Below, in pieces: positions 1 to 8,437 of a stretch of DNA of 64,000 bases. Made by a program: the position numbers and the translations under genes. The first letter of the stretch is position 1. Each line of letters opens with the position of its first letter. Under the pieces are notes generated by a model. That model was not told where the DNA came from, made no database searches, and saw nothing but the letters and a program-made list of their open reading frames with translations. The stretch is taken from NCBI RefSeq assembly GCF_000296215.2, contig NZ_CP013949.1:124001-188000 (forward strand), in the 5' to 3' direction. This DNA comes from Bradyrhizobium sp. CCGE-LA001 (GTDB taxonomy: Bacteria; Pseudomonadota; Alphaproteobacteria; Rhizobiales; Xanthobacteraceae).

Positions 1-78
1 AAATATGCAGCCGGACAGGCCGTTACGAAAGTGTCCGAAACGGGGCGACAACCCTGAACCTAGCGAGCCAGCGCGGCG

Positions 79-693
79 TCAGGAATGCGCGAAAATGTCC
101 TCTTCCGCCCAGCCCTGGAGGTCGAGCAAGGCGCGCGTCGGCAGGAAGTCGAAACAGGACTGCGCCAGCTGGCTGCGGCCTTCCCGCACCAGCATGGCAT
201 CGAGCCGCTCGCGCAGCGCATGCAGATGCAGCACGTCCGACGCGGCGTAGGCGAGCTGCGGCTCCGTCAGGCTGTCGGAACCCCAGTCACTGGACTGCTG
301 CTGCTTGGAGAGGTCGATGTTGAGCACCTCGCGCACGAGGTCCTTCAGGCCGTGGCGATCGGTGTAGGTGCGGGTCAGGCGCGAGGCAATCTTGGTGCAA
401 TAAATCGGCCCTGTCATGACGCCGAAGGTCTGGTACAGCACCGCGACGTCGAAGCGCGCGAAGTGGAAGATCTTCGTGATGGCGGGATTGGCGAGCAGGG
501 CCTTCAGGTTCGGCGCGTCGGTATGGCCCTTGGGAATCTGCACCACGTCGGCGCTGCCGTCGCCGGGCGAGAGCTGCACCACGCAGAGCCGGTCACGGTG
601 CGGATTGAGCCCCATGGTCTCGGTGTCGATCGCCACCGCTCCGGTGTAGCGCGTGAGGTCGGGCAGGTCGCCGCGATGCAGGCGTACGGTCAT
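79..693 (-). CDS. Ribonuclease D-like 3'-5' exonuclease (short form)
   Basis: A 204-residue DEDDy-family exonuclease, expected to trim 3' ends of structured RNAs in the cytoplasm. The first motif is AIDTETMGL with D23 and E25 as metal ligands. The second is in FHFARFDVAVL, and the third is YAASDVLHL, giving the Tyr and last Asp. It is only about half the length of E. coli RNase D because the C-terminal HRDC domains are absent, which is usual for alphaproteobacterial copies. It lies about 115 bp from the prenyltransferase gene, on the same strand. Assignment to the family is secure; the exact RNA substrate is not known from sequence. Confidence 0.9.
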   Translation of the reverse strand: MTVRLHRGDLPDLTRYTGAVAIDTETMGLNPHRDRLCVVQLSPGDGSADVVQIPKGHTDAPNLKALLANPAITKIFHFARFDVAVLYQTFGVMTGPIYCTKIASRLTRTYTDRHGLKDLVREVLNIDLSKQQQSSDWGSDSLTEPQLAYAASDVLHLHALRERLDAMLVREGRSQLAQSCFDFLPTRALLDLQGWAEEDIFAHS

Positions 694-808
694 GGCGTTT
701 CAAAACCTCGAATCGGTCTGTCGGCAGACTGGGCTAATCCGCATGGCTCGCGATGTACCCACTCGCGGCGGGGCGCGCAAGCGCCGGCCGGAACCTTACG
801 GGCTCGGG

Positions 809-2131
809 TCAAATCGCCGCCAGCATGATGCAGATCATCGCCGCGACCGCGGTGCGGCTCGGACCGTCGCGGAAGGCATAGATGATGGGGTCGTCAGGAA
901 TCTCGCGGCGGTGCGCCATCATCAGGGCGCGGCCGAACCAGTACAGCAGCAGCGGGGTGAGCAGCCACAGCATCCAGGGGCGGCTGTAGAGCGGCGTCAC
1001 CGCGGAGGAGGAGACGTAGAGCGAGAACACGGTCACCGCGTTCATCGCACTCGCCGCCGCCATCGCGGCGATGATGTGCAGGTCGGTGATCCTGTAATCG
1101 CGGTTGGAGGGATCGGCGAGGCCTGCGCTCTCGCGCATGCTGAGCTCGCTGAAGCGCTTGATCAGCGCCAGCGAGGTGAACACGAACAGCGAGAAGATCA
1201 GCAGCCATTCCGACAGCACGACGCCGACGCCGACCGCGCCGGCGATGATGCGCAGCGCGTAGAGGCCCGACAGCGTCACGACGTCGACCAGCATCTTGCG
1301 CTTGAGCGCGAGCGAATAGGCGATCGTGGTGACGAGATAGGCACCGAGCACGCCGAGGAAAAGTGGCGAGATGCAGAGGCTGGCGACGAGCGCAAACAGC
1401 CACAGCGCCGGGATGGCCATCAGCGCCGACGAGATCGGCAGGTCGCCGGCCGCGAGCGCGCGGTGGCGCTTGGTCGGATGCTGCCGGTCGGCCGCGAGAT
1501 CCAACAGATCGTTCATCAGATAGGCGCCCGAGGCGCAGGCCGAGAACGCCATGAACGCCAGTAGCGCATAGCCAAGTGTCGGCAGGTTCATCTGATGGGC
1601 GGTGACGGCGGGCACGAACACCAGCGTGTTCTTGGCGTATTGATAGGCGCGCAGCGCCTTGACCCAGGTCTTGAAGCTGACGCGGCTTTCGCGGCGGCGG
1701 TCGATCCGCTCGATCGCGCCGCGATCGAACGGCAGCGCGTCGCCCGCGGCGAGCTCGGCCGGCGTCACGACGCCGTCGAAGCCAAGATGCGCGGCGATCG
1801 CAGCGGCGTGACCGGGGAAACGTCCGGCGAGGAGATAGATCTTCTCGCCTCGCGCCCGCGCCACCAGCGCCCGGTTCAGGACGTCGGAATCATAGGGCAG
1901 ATGGGCGTAGTCGATCTCGGCCTTGGCCAGGATGCGCGTGAGCGCGGCCATCCCCGCCTCTCCGCCTGCGCCGAAGCGGGCCAACATGCGAGCGGGCGCG
2001 CTGAACAGCGCTTCCATCAGCAGCTCGGAGCGCAGCAGCGCGCCTTCGAGATCGATCACGAGCGTCCGCGCAGCCGCAATTGCTGGCGACGCGGGGGCCT
2101 CGGAGTTGTACTGGCGGGCAGGCTGCTCCAT
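809..2131 (-). CDS. UbiA-family prenyltransferase with N-terminal HAD-like domain (decaprenyl-phosphate phosphoribosyltransferase-like)
   Basis: A 440-residue protein in two parts. Residues about 20-150 resemble a HAD hydrolase, but the nucleophile motif reads DLEGALL instead of DxDGTL, so catalysis by this part is doubtful. Residues about 165-440 form a polytopic UbiA domain. It has the Mg-diphosphate motif NDLLDLAAD and a second conserved segment, KRKMLVDVVTLSGLYALRI, which resembles 5-phosphoribosyl-diphosphate:decaprenyl-phosphate transferases. Enzymes of that class load phosphoribose on a polyprenyl phosphate in the inner membrane. DprE1-like and DprE2-like genes about 4-6 kb away fit that role. 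Other UbiA activities (quinone, haem or terpenoid prenylation) cannot be excluded. Confidence 0.82.
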   Translation of the reverse strand: MEQPARQYNSEAPASPAIAAARTLVIDLEGALLRSELLMEALFSAPARMLARFGAGGEAGMAALTRILAKAEIDYAHLPYDSDVLNRALVARARGEKIYLLAGRFPGHAAAIAAHLGFDGVVTPAELAAGDALPFDRGAIERIDRRRESRVSFKTWVKALRAYQYAKNTLVFVPAVTAHQMNLPTLGYALLAFMAFSACASGAYLMNDLLDLAADRQHPTKRHRALAAGDLPISSALMAIPALWLFALVASLCISPLFLGVLGAYLVTTIAYSLALKRKMLVDVVTLSGLYALRIIAGAVGVGVVLSEWLLIFSLFVFTSLALIKRFSELSMRESAGLADPSNRDYRITDLHIIAAMAAASAMNAVTVFSLYVSSSAVTPLYSRPWMLWLLTPLLLYWFGRALMMAHRREIPDDPIIYAFRDGPSRTAVAAMICIMLAAI

Positions 2132-2404
2132 CCGAAAACGCTCTTACTGACCGCAAAATGACCGGCATCCGGCCGGGGAGCAGGGAAATGGACGGTCGCG
2201 AGCCTAGAGGACATTCGCTAAGGCCGGCTTAATCCACCCGGAGCGGCGGACGGCGCCTGCCGGAGGCCTGTTGCCCGGATCCCACAATCCGGCGCGAGCG
2301 ACCTGAGCCAGCAGAGCTTTTGCCTTGTGCCCCGTGGACATCGTCCAAGCCCACCTTATCTGCCCAGTTCCCATTCCGCCCCGCTGACCGTGAATCAGGT
2401 GCCA

Positions 2405-3676
2405 ATGACCGAACCGACGCTCGCCGCGCCGATCGACGACTCAAGAGAGCGCCAGCGCGGCTTCTCGCGCTACCAGGCGCTCCTGATCGCGCTGCTCGCA
2501 TTCACGCAGTTCACGATCATCCTCGACTTCATCATCATGTCGCCGCTCGGCGCCATCCTGATGCCGGCGCTCAACATCACGGCCGGGCAGTTCGGCGTCG
2601 CGGTGTCGGCCTACGCGTTCAGCGCGGGGTTATCCGGCATCCTCGCCGCCGGCTTTGCCGATCGCTTCGATCGCAAGCGGCTCTTGCTGTTCTTCTATGT
2701 CGGCTTCACGCTGGGGACCCTGCTCTGCGCGATGGCGCCTAACTATCATGTGCTGCTGATCGGCCGGATCGTGACCGGATTGTTCGGCGGTGTGATCGGA
2801 TCGGTCGTGCTTGCGATCGTCACCGACCTGTTCGCGCTGCATCTGCGCGGCCGCGTGATGGGTTTCATCCAGACCGCGTTTGCGGCAAGCCAGGTGCTCG
2901 GCATTCCCGCCGGGCTGTTTCTCGCCAATCACTGGAATTGGCATGTCTGCTTTTTTGCGATCGTCGTGCTGTCGATCGCCGCGATCGCCATCATCGCCTT
3001 CGCGATGGAGCCGGTCGACGCGCATCTGAAGCTGAAGCAGGACAGGAATCCGTTCCGCCATCTGGTGGCGACCATCGGCGAGCCGCGCTATACGCTGGCC
3101 TTCGCCGTCACGACACTGCTGGCGACCGGCGGCTACATGCTGATGCCGTTCTCCAGCGCCTTCACCGTGCACAATCTCGGCATCGACATCGCGCATCTGC
3201 CGACGATCTATCTCGTCTCCGGCCTGTTCAGCATCGTCACGGGACCGCTGGTCGGCCGCGCCAGCGACGCGTTCGGCAAATATCCGACCTTCGTGTTCGG
3301 CTGCGCGATGACCGTCGTCATGGTGCTGATCTACACCCATCTCGGCCACGTCTCGCTGACGACCGCCATCACCGTCAACGTGCTGATGTTCGTCGGCATC
3401 TTCTCGCGCATGATCCCGTCGCAGGCGCTGATCTCGGCGATTCCCGACCCGAGCCAGCGCGGCTCGTTCAGCGCAGTCAGCGCCTCGCTGCAACAGCTCT
3501 CCGGCGGCCTCGGCTCGGTGCTCGCCGCCGCGATCATCGCGCAGGCGCCGGACGGCTCGCTGCTGCATTTCGAGCGGATCGGCTACGTCGTCGTCACGAC
3601 GACGATCGTCACCCTGGTGATGATGTATTTCGTGCAGAAGGCGGTGGCGGAGCGGGCGGGGAGGAGCGTGGTGTGA
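2405..3676 (+). CDS. MFS transporter (DHA1-like)
   Basis: A 423-residue polytopic membrane protein of the major facilitator superfamily with about 12 hydrophobic segments. The loop after the second helix carries ADRFDRKRLLL, the conserved MFS motif A (D-R-x-x-R-[RK]), and a later GRASDAFGK is the half-repeat counterpart. The ATG at 2405 is chosen because the upstream 26 codons of the open frame are proline-rich and unlike the family, and the first membrane segment begins about 25 residues into this start. The substrate cannot be told from sequence; drug or sugar efflux are the common roles. It stands alone, divergent from the prenyltransferase gene. Confidence 0.85.
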   Translation: MTEPTLAAPIDDSRERQRGFSRYQALLIALLAFTQFTIILDFIIMSPLGAILMPALNITAGQFGVAVSAYAFSAGLSGILAAGFADRFDRKRLLLFFYVGFTLGTLLCAMAPNYHVLLIGRIVTGLFGGVIGSVVLAIVTDLFALHLRGRVMGFIQTAFAASQVLGIPAGLFLANHWNWHVCFFAIVVLSIAAIAIIAFAMEPVDAHLKLKQDRNPFRHLVATIGEPRYTLAFAVTTLLATGGYMLMPFSSAFTVHNLGIDIAHLPTIYLVSGLFSIVTGPLVGRASDAFGKYPTFVFGCAMTVVMVLIYTHLGHVSLTTAITVNVLMFVGIFSRMIPSQALISAIPDPSQRGSFSAVSASLQQLSGGLGSVLAAAIIAQAPDGSLLHFERIGYVVVTTTIVTLVMMYFVQKAVAERAGRSVV

Positions 3677-3733
3677 GGGCGGGCCGATGCTCGATGAGGG
3701 CACCCATGGCGCAAGCATGGCCCATGCAATCGG

Positions 3734-4078
3734 TTAGCCTCGCGGCGTTGGCTGCGGCGACGGTGTTGCGGCGGGCTGCTGCGATGATGGAGCAGGAGGC
3801 TGCTGCTGCGTCGTGACAGGCCTCTGATCGCCGCCACCATGCGGGACACACGTCCCCACATTGCTCAATAGCCGCTTGGCTTCTACATCACGGGCCTTCT
3901 TGTAGTCCCTCCGCCGATCGATCCTTGCCGCAGCCATGCGATCCCAAGCGTCGAAAGCATCAGCATAATGCTGTCGCATCTGCTCCTCAGCGGCGAGACA
4001 GTCGCTGAACTTGTCGAAGACCAGATCGGTGTTGACGGGCGAGACGCCGCCGACCAGAACAACCAGCATCCATTTCAT
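3734..4078 (-). CDS. Small secreted hypothetical protein, proline/glutamine-rich tail
   Basis: A 114-residue protein of unknown function. From the Met at 4078 the N-terminus is KWMLVVLVGGVSPVNTD, a short hydrophobic stretch that could be a signal peptide. The middle is charged and helical with two Cys (FSDCLAAEEQ and VGTCVPHG). The last 30 residues are rich in Pro, Gln and Ser. This layout is common among small rhizobial envelope orphans. An upstream in-frame Met at 4099 would add seven polar residues before the hydrophobic part and is less likely. It is convergent with the MFS gene. Confidence 0.5.
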   Translation of the reverse strand: MKWMLVVLVGGVSPVNTDLVFDKFSDCLAAEEQMRQHYADAFDAWDRMAAARIDRRRDYKKARDVEAKRLLSNVGTCVPHGGGDQRPVTTQQQPPAPSSQQPAATPSPQPTPRG

Positions 4079-4297
4079 AGCTTGTGCCTGCGTCTGCACC
4101 CGCTCCTGACAAAGGACCCGGCCACAATGGTGACCGGGTCAGTCAGGGGAGGAAAGCAATGATCGTCATGGATTCGGGTAACGGGGCGTATTCTTCGCTG
4201 TTCCTGCTTTTCTTGCAGCCTGCGAAAACTCGCTAATGCAGGTTAATTCAAAGTCGCGCGGCGCAGGAACGTCCGCACCGATGATGGCTTGGTTGTC

Positions 4298-4519
4298 ATG
4301 AGAACCGCGCGAGAATACCGCGAGCTGGCTGACCGTTGCAGGGCCGCACGGCTGGCCGCAAAGGAGGAGCGAGACAAACAAGTGCTCGCAACCTTCGAGC
4401 ACAGCTATTTTACCCTCGCCAGCAGTGTCGAGGTAGTCGCGCAGGCCAACGCTCGCTTGGCGGCTACGAACAGCTTCAAGCAAAAGCGACGCCTACACCG
4501 CCCGCGACCGGGCAGATGA
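4298..4519 (+). CDS. Small hypothetical protein (TAREYRELAD-type)
   Basis: A 73-residue polypeptide starting TAREYRELADRCRAARLAAKEE. This opening is shared, from memory, by a large group of short Bradyrhizobium proteins of unknown function that are helical and charged. The C-terminal third (KQKRRLHRPRPGR) is unlike the usual family ending, so the gene may be truncated or frame-shifted. No clear ribosome site was seen. It is followed by a gap with no supported gene, which adds to the impression of a decayed locus. Confidence 0.4.
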   Translation: MRTAREYRELADRCRAARLAAKEERDKQVLATFEHSYFTLASSVEVVAQANARLAATNSFKQKRRLHRPRPGR

Positions 4520-4871
4520 TCGATGCGTCGATGCGTGCGCTACATCGAGAGGGCGCTTGCGTTCGAGCGCTTGCTACCGAAGACACCGATAATGACCTCA
4601 GGGCGGCTCTAAGACCAAGCGACAGCGTACCGAAATATCGCTTTGCGTGCGGAAGAAATGGGCTGCCGCCACCAAGCCCAACACGGGTCAGCTCCGTGGC
4701 GAAGCGGTAGCGTGACATTTGGGCGAAGCGCAGTTCACCCGCCGGCCTTCCGCCACTACAACCTGCATCGCCCACAGAATTATTGTCACCGCCGCCCGCT
4801 TGAACGAACGGGCGGCCGAAAACCATCAATTCTCAATCACTTGACGAACGATCAAGGCCTTAAACAAACCT
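4520..4871. other. Intergenic stretch with no supported gene
   Basis: About 350 bp between the small orphan gene and the tRNA. Base composition is more even than in the neighbouring genes. Open frames on both strands lack family similarity or sensible starts. I see no repeat, RNA gene or clear terminator here; it may be remnant coding DNA. Confidence 0.5.
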
Positions 4872-4958
<87 letters not shown>

Positions 4959-5109
4959 ATGCCGTTTGGGGCACGGAGGCGGTTACTACGGTTCGGTGAC
5001 GCGGTTGTCAATTCATGCTTGCGGCCGGCCTCGGGATGCCGATTGCGCATCGCAAACCGGCCCGATACAAGCCTGACAACACCTTACCCTTCCTGCAGGA
5101 ACCGACCCC

Positions 5110-6075
5110 ATGGCATCGAATCTGGACACGCTCGTCACGGTTTTCGGCGGATCGGGGTTTTTGGGCCGCAATGTCGTCCGCGCCCTGTGCAAGCGGGATT
5201 ACCGGATCCGGGTCGCGGTGCGGCGGCCGGAACTGGCCGGATACCTCCAGCCGTCCGGCAAGGTCGGGCAGGTCCACACGGTGCAGGCCAATTTGCGCTA
5301 TCCGGCCTCGGTCGCGGCGGCGCTGCGTGATTCGCATGTCGTCATCAACCTCGTGGGGGTCCTGACCGAAAGCGGTGCGCAGACCTTCGACGCCGTCCAG
5401 GCCCGGGGGGCCGAGACCGTCGCCAAGGCGGCGGCCGCGGCCGGCGCCGAGCTGATCCACGTCTCCGCAATCGGCGCCGACGCCGAATCGCCCTCGAGCT
5501 ACGCCAAGGCCAAGGCGGCCGGCGAAGCCGCGGTCAGGGCAGCGGTGCCGTCGGCGACGATCTTCCGCCCATCCGTGATGTTCGGCCCCGAGGACCAGTT
5601 CACCAACCGCTTTGCCGCGCTTGCCCGGATGTCGCCGGTGCTGCCGCTGATCGGCGGCGATACCAGGATGCAGCCGGTCTATGTCGGCGACGTCGCCACT
5701 GCGATTGCCGAGGCCGTCGACGGTAAGGCGACAGCGGGGGCGACCTACGAGCTCGGCGGGCCGGAAGTGCTGACCATGCGCGAGATCATCGAGACCATCT
5801 TGGAGATCACCGACCGCGAGCGGATGCTGGTCCCGCTGTCGTTCAGCCTCGCCCGCTTCCAGGCCGCTGTCCTGCAATTCGCGCCGGGCGCGTTCAAGCT
5901 GACGGCGGACCAGGTCACGATGCTCGAGCGCGACAATGTCGTGTCGGATGCGGCCAAGGCGGCAAGCCTGACGCTGGAGGGGCTCGGCATCACGCCGGAC
6001 TCGCTGGAAGCCATCGCTCCGCAATATCTCTGGCGCTTCCGCCCGCAGGGCCAGTTCCAGCGTATGAGCGTGTGA
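5110..6075 (+). CDS. NAD(P)H-binding complex I NDUFA9-family protein
   Basis: A 321-residue atypical short-chain dehydrogenase. The N-terminal dinucleotide site is VFGGSGFLGRNVV (residues about 11-23). The pattern of a SDR core without a classical YxxxK and with a conserved VFGPEDQFTNRFA segment matches the NDUFA9 / 39-kDa complex I subunit family, which bacteria carry as a stand-alone protein. In mitochondria this subunit binds NADPH and sits near the quinone site; its bacterial role is less defined. The ATG at 5110 has a plausible purine-rich site upstream (CAGGAA). It is a single-gene unit between the tRNA and a palindromic repeat. Confidence 0.85.
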   Translation: MASNLDTLVTVFGGSGFLGRNVVRALCKRDYRIRVAVRRPELAGYLQPSGKVGQVHTVQANLRYPASVAAALRDSHVVINLVGVLTESGAQTFDAVQARGAETVAKAAAAAGAELIHVSAIGADAESPSSYAKAKAAGEAAVRAAVPSATIFRPSVMFGPEDQFTNRFAALARMSPVLPLIGGDTRMQPVYVGDVATAIAEAVDGKATAGATYELGGPEVLTMREIIETILEITDRERMLVPLSFSLARFQAAVLQFAPGAFKLTADQVTMLERDNVVSDAAKAASLTLEGLGITPDSLEAIAPQYLWRFRPQGQFQRMSV

Positions 6076-6090
6076 GGCGTCTCTCTCCGT

Positions 6091-6214
6091 CGTCATGGCC
6101 GGGCATAGCCGTTCGAAGAACGGCGTCGCTTTGCTCGCCTATGACCCGGCCATCCACGTCTTTCTTCGCTCGGGACCAAGAACGTGGATGCCCGGCACAA
6201 GGCCGGGCATGACG
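6091..6214. repeat. Intergenic palindromic repeat, family A (copy 1)
   Basis: A mosaic palindrome with ends CGTCAT and ATGACG, inner arms built on CCGGGCAT and ATGCCCGG, and GTGGATG blocks. It lies between the convergent ends of the NDUFA9-like and DprE2-like genes. Related copies are at 10114, 15999, 11369, 12863 and 51240. Confidence 0.8.
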
Positions 6215-6266
6215 AGTTCGTGGGGCGAGCGGGGCCACGGGGCGGACCGCCGGCGCGGTAACAGCC

Positions 6267-7007
6267 TCAAAACTTCAGCTTCTTGAACACCGCTTCCGGC
6301 AGCGTCTTGATGATCAGCATCACGAGGCGCCATTTGGCGCTGACATAGACGACGTCGGTCTTCTTCTCGACCGCGGCGAGGATCGCATCGCCGACCACAG
6401 GCGCCTCCACCGTGAGCGGGCCGATCAGCTTCATGCCTTCCGTCATCTTGGTACGCACGAAGCCCGGCTTGACGGTGACGACGTGGACGCCACTGCTGCT
6501 GGCGCGGGCACGCAAGCCCGACAGGAAGGCGGAGAAGCCGGCTTTCGCCGAACCATAGACATAGTTCGAGGCGCGGCCGCGATCGCCGGCGACGGAGGAC
6601 ACGCCGACCAGCGTGCCGCTGCCGCGGGCCAGAAACTTTTCGGCGAACAGACCGAGGATCAGCGACGGGCCCTCGTAGTTGGAGCGCATGATCGTGGCGG
6701 CATGAGCGAGATCGCTCTCGGCAGTTTGCTGCACGCCCAAAAGACCGACGATCGAGATGACGACGTCCGGCAGCGCTGGGAGGCCGGCGACGAAGCCATC
6801 GAACGAGGCGGTGTCGAGCACATCGAATTTGTGCAGACCCACCTCGACATTGTAGCGCGCGCGCAGATCGGCAGCATCAGGCTCCAGCGCGGCGACGTCG
6901 CGGCCCGCAAGCGCGACATCGTATCCCGCCTTGGCGAAGGCGCGCGCGGTGGCGCGGCCGATGTCGGAGGAACCACCCAGCACGATCGCGGATTTGCGTG
7001 ACGTCAC
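6267..7007 (-). CDS. SDR-family reductase, DprE2-like (polyprenyl-phospho-2-keto-erythro-pentose reductase)
   Basis: A 246-residue short-chain dehydrogenase with the nucleotide-binding motif VLGGSSDIG at the N-terminus and the catalytic YGSAK (Tyr and Lys) near residue 150. The start is a GTG at 7007, three bases after the stop of the DprE1-like gene, so the two are co-transcribed and probably translationally coupled. In mycobacteria DprE1 oxidises and DprE2 reduces decaprenylphosphoryl ribose to give the arabinose donor. Pairing with a DprE1-like oxidase and a DPPR-synthase-like UbiA protein nearby supports the same two-step epimerisation here. The exact lipid and sugar are inferred. Confidence 0.8.
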   Translation of the reverse strand: MTSRKSAIVLGGSSDIGRATARAFAKAGYDVALAGRDVAALEPDAADLRARYNVEVGLHKFDVLDTASFDGFVAGLPALPDVVISIVGLLGVQQTAESDLAHAATIMRSNYEGPSLILGLFAEKFLARGSGTLVGVSSVAGDRGRASNYVYGSAKAGFSAFLSGLRARASSSGVHVVTVKPGFVRTKMTEGMKLIGPLTVEAPVVGDAILAAVEKKTDVVYVSAKWRLVMLIIKTLPEAVFKKLKF

Positions 7008-7010
7008 GGC

Positions 7011-8336
7011 CTAGACCTCATCAAACAGACGTTGTGACAGCTTCGAGCGGATGTTGCCGGCAGGATCGAGCGATTTGCGGATCGCGTTGAAGCGTTGCAA
7101 GGCGGGATAGCCGGCCGCGAAGGTCGCGCGCGACTGGCGCGCATCCTTGGCAAGATAGAGCCGCCCGCCGGCGGCGACGACGAAACGATCGATCTCGTCG
7201 AGGAAATTCAGGATGTCGCCCTGTACGGGGAAATCCAGCGCCAGCGTGTAGCCGGGCAGCGGGAACGACAGGATGCCGTCGCCCTGGCCGAGCTTCTTCA
7301 ACACTGCGAGAAAGGAAGCATCGCCACGCAGTGCGACGCGTTCGAGGATGTCGCCCAGCACAGCGCGCGCGCCGGCTTCCGGGATCACGCATTGATGCTG
7401 GAGGAAGCCGCGCCTGCCATAGATGCGATTCCAGTCGGCAATGCTGTCGAGCGGAAAGAAATAGGGATAGAGCGAGACCAGGCGGCTGCCGCCGGCGCGG
7501 CGTGCGCCCATGCGGTAGTACATCTCGTTGAAAGCGCGGATGCTATAGCGATTCAGCGTCATCGCGGGCAGATCGACGGGCACGCCGAGGCCGGGATCCT
7601 TACCGACAGGAAATGCAGCGGCACCCTCCGTGAGCTCGTCCTTGCCGGCATGCTCACCGAGATAGATCAGCGAACGGCCGAAATCCTTGCCGCGCGCGAC
7701 GCAATCGATCCACGCCACCGAATAGGTCGCGCTATCGCCCGCATCGAGCGCGCGCATCGCCGCGTCGAGATCGGATGCACAGATCACCCGCTCGCGAATC
7801 CATCCGGTTTCGACCGGGCGCAGCCGCATCGTCGCTTCCAGGATGATTCCGGTCAGGCCCATGCCGCCGATCGTCGCGAAGAAGGCATCGGAATTCTGTT
7901 CGCGCGAGGCTTCGATCACCTCGCCCTGCCCGGTGCGCAGCAGGATGCTGTCGACATAGCGGCCAAAGCCGCCCTCGCAATGATGGTTCTTGCCGTGCAC
8001 GTCGGCCGCGATGGCGCCGCCGATCGACACGAAGCGCGTGCCGGGCACGACGAAGGGCAGGAAGCCGCGCGGACCGAACGTCTCTACCAGGTCCGCGAGC
8101 AGCATGCCGGCTTCGAGGCGGATACGGCCGGTTGCGGGATCAAACGACCTGACCCGGTCGAAGCCGGTCATCGTGACGGTCCGGACGGTTCCAATCGCGG
8201 CATCGCCATAGGCGCGGCCGTTGCCGCGCGCGATCGTGCCGGCTTCGACGGCCTCGCCGACCGCCGCGAACGAGCGCGGACGCAGCACGTCGCTATCGAC
8301 GACCGGGAAGCGCCCCCAGCCGCTGACGAGGGTCAT
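7011..8336 (-). CDS. FAD-dependent oxidoreductase, DprE1-like (polyprenyl-phospho-ribose 2-oxidase)
   Basis: A 441-residue VAO/PCMH-type flavoprotein. The FAD-binding half carries the conserved GNGRAYGDAAIG, GGAIAADVHGKNHH and GGMGLTG segments. The C-terminal half ends with YLAKDAR and a DPAGNIRS stretch, matching the decaprenylphosphoryl-beta-D-ribose 2'-oxidase family, including the Lys of the KDSR-type active-site motif. The residue aligned by eye with the covalent-inhibitor Cys of the mycobacterial enzyme appears to be Ala (LALDFP). An AGGAG precedes the ATG. It is followed by the DprE2-like gene and preceded, same strand, by uppP. Membrane-associated periplasmic or cytoplasmic location is uncertain. 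Confidence 0.83.
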   Translation of the reverse strand: MTLVSGWGRFPVVDSDVLRPRSFAAVGEAVEAGTIARGNGRAYGDAAIGTVRTVTMTGFDRVRSFDPATGRIRLEAGMLLADLVETFGPRGFLPFVVPGTRFVSIGGAIAADVHGKNHHCEGGFGRYVDSILLRTGQGEVIEASREQNSDAFFATIGGMGLTGIILEATMRLRPVETGWIRERVICASDLDAAMRALDAGDSATYSVAWIDCVARGKDFGRSLIYLGEHAGKDELTEGAAAFPVGKDPGLGVPVDLPAMTLNRYSIRAFNEMYYRMGARRAGGSRLVSLYPYFFPLDSIADWNRIYGRRGFLQHQCVIPEAGARAVLGDILERVALRGDASFLAVLKKLGQGDGILSFPLPGYTLALDFPVQGDILNFLDEIDRFVVAAGGRLYLAKDARQSRATFAAGYPALQRFNAIRKSLDPAGNIRSKLSQRLFDEV

Positions 8337-8437
8337 GGCTCAGCTCCTGTGCCGGGCGCGCGCCCGGCGTTGGAAACTGACTACCGATCAAAAGCTTATT
8401 TTGCGTTGAAGGCGAGGTGGAAGTGTAGCCCGAGAGG

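Noticed and set aside
1..78. Possible gene end at the left edge
   Set aside because: Only 78 bp are visible, with no clear stop or motif in a protein-like frame.
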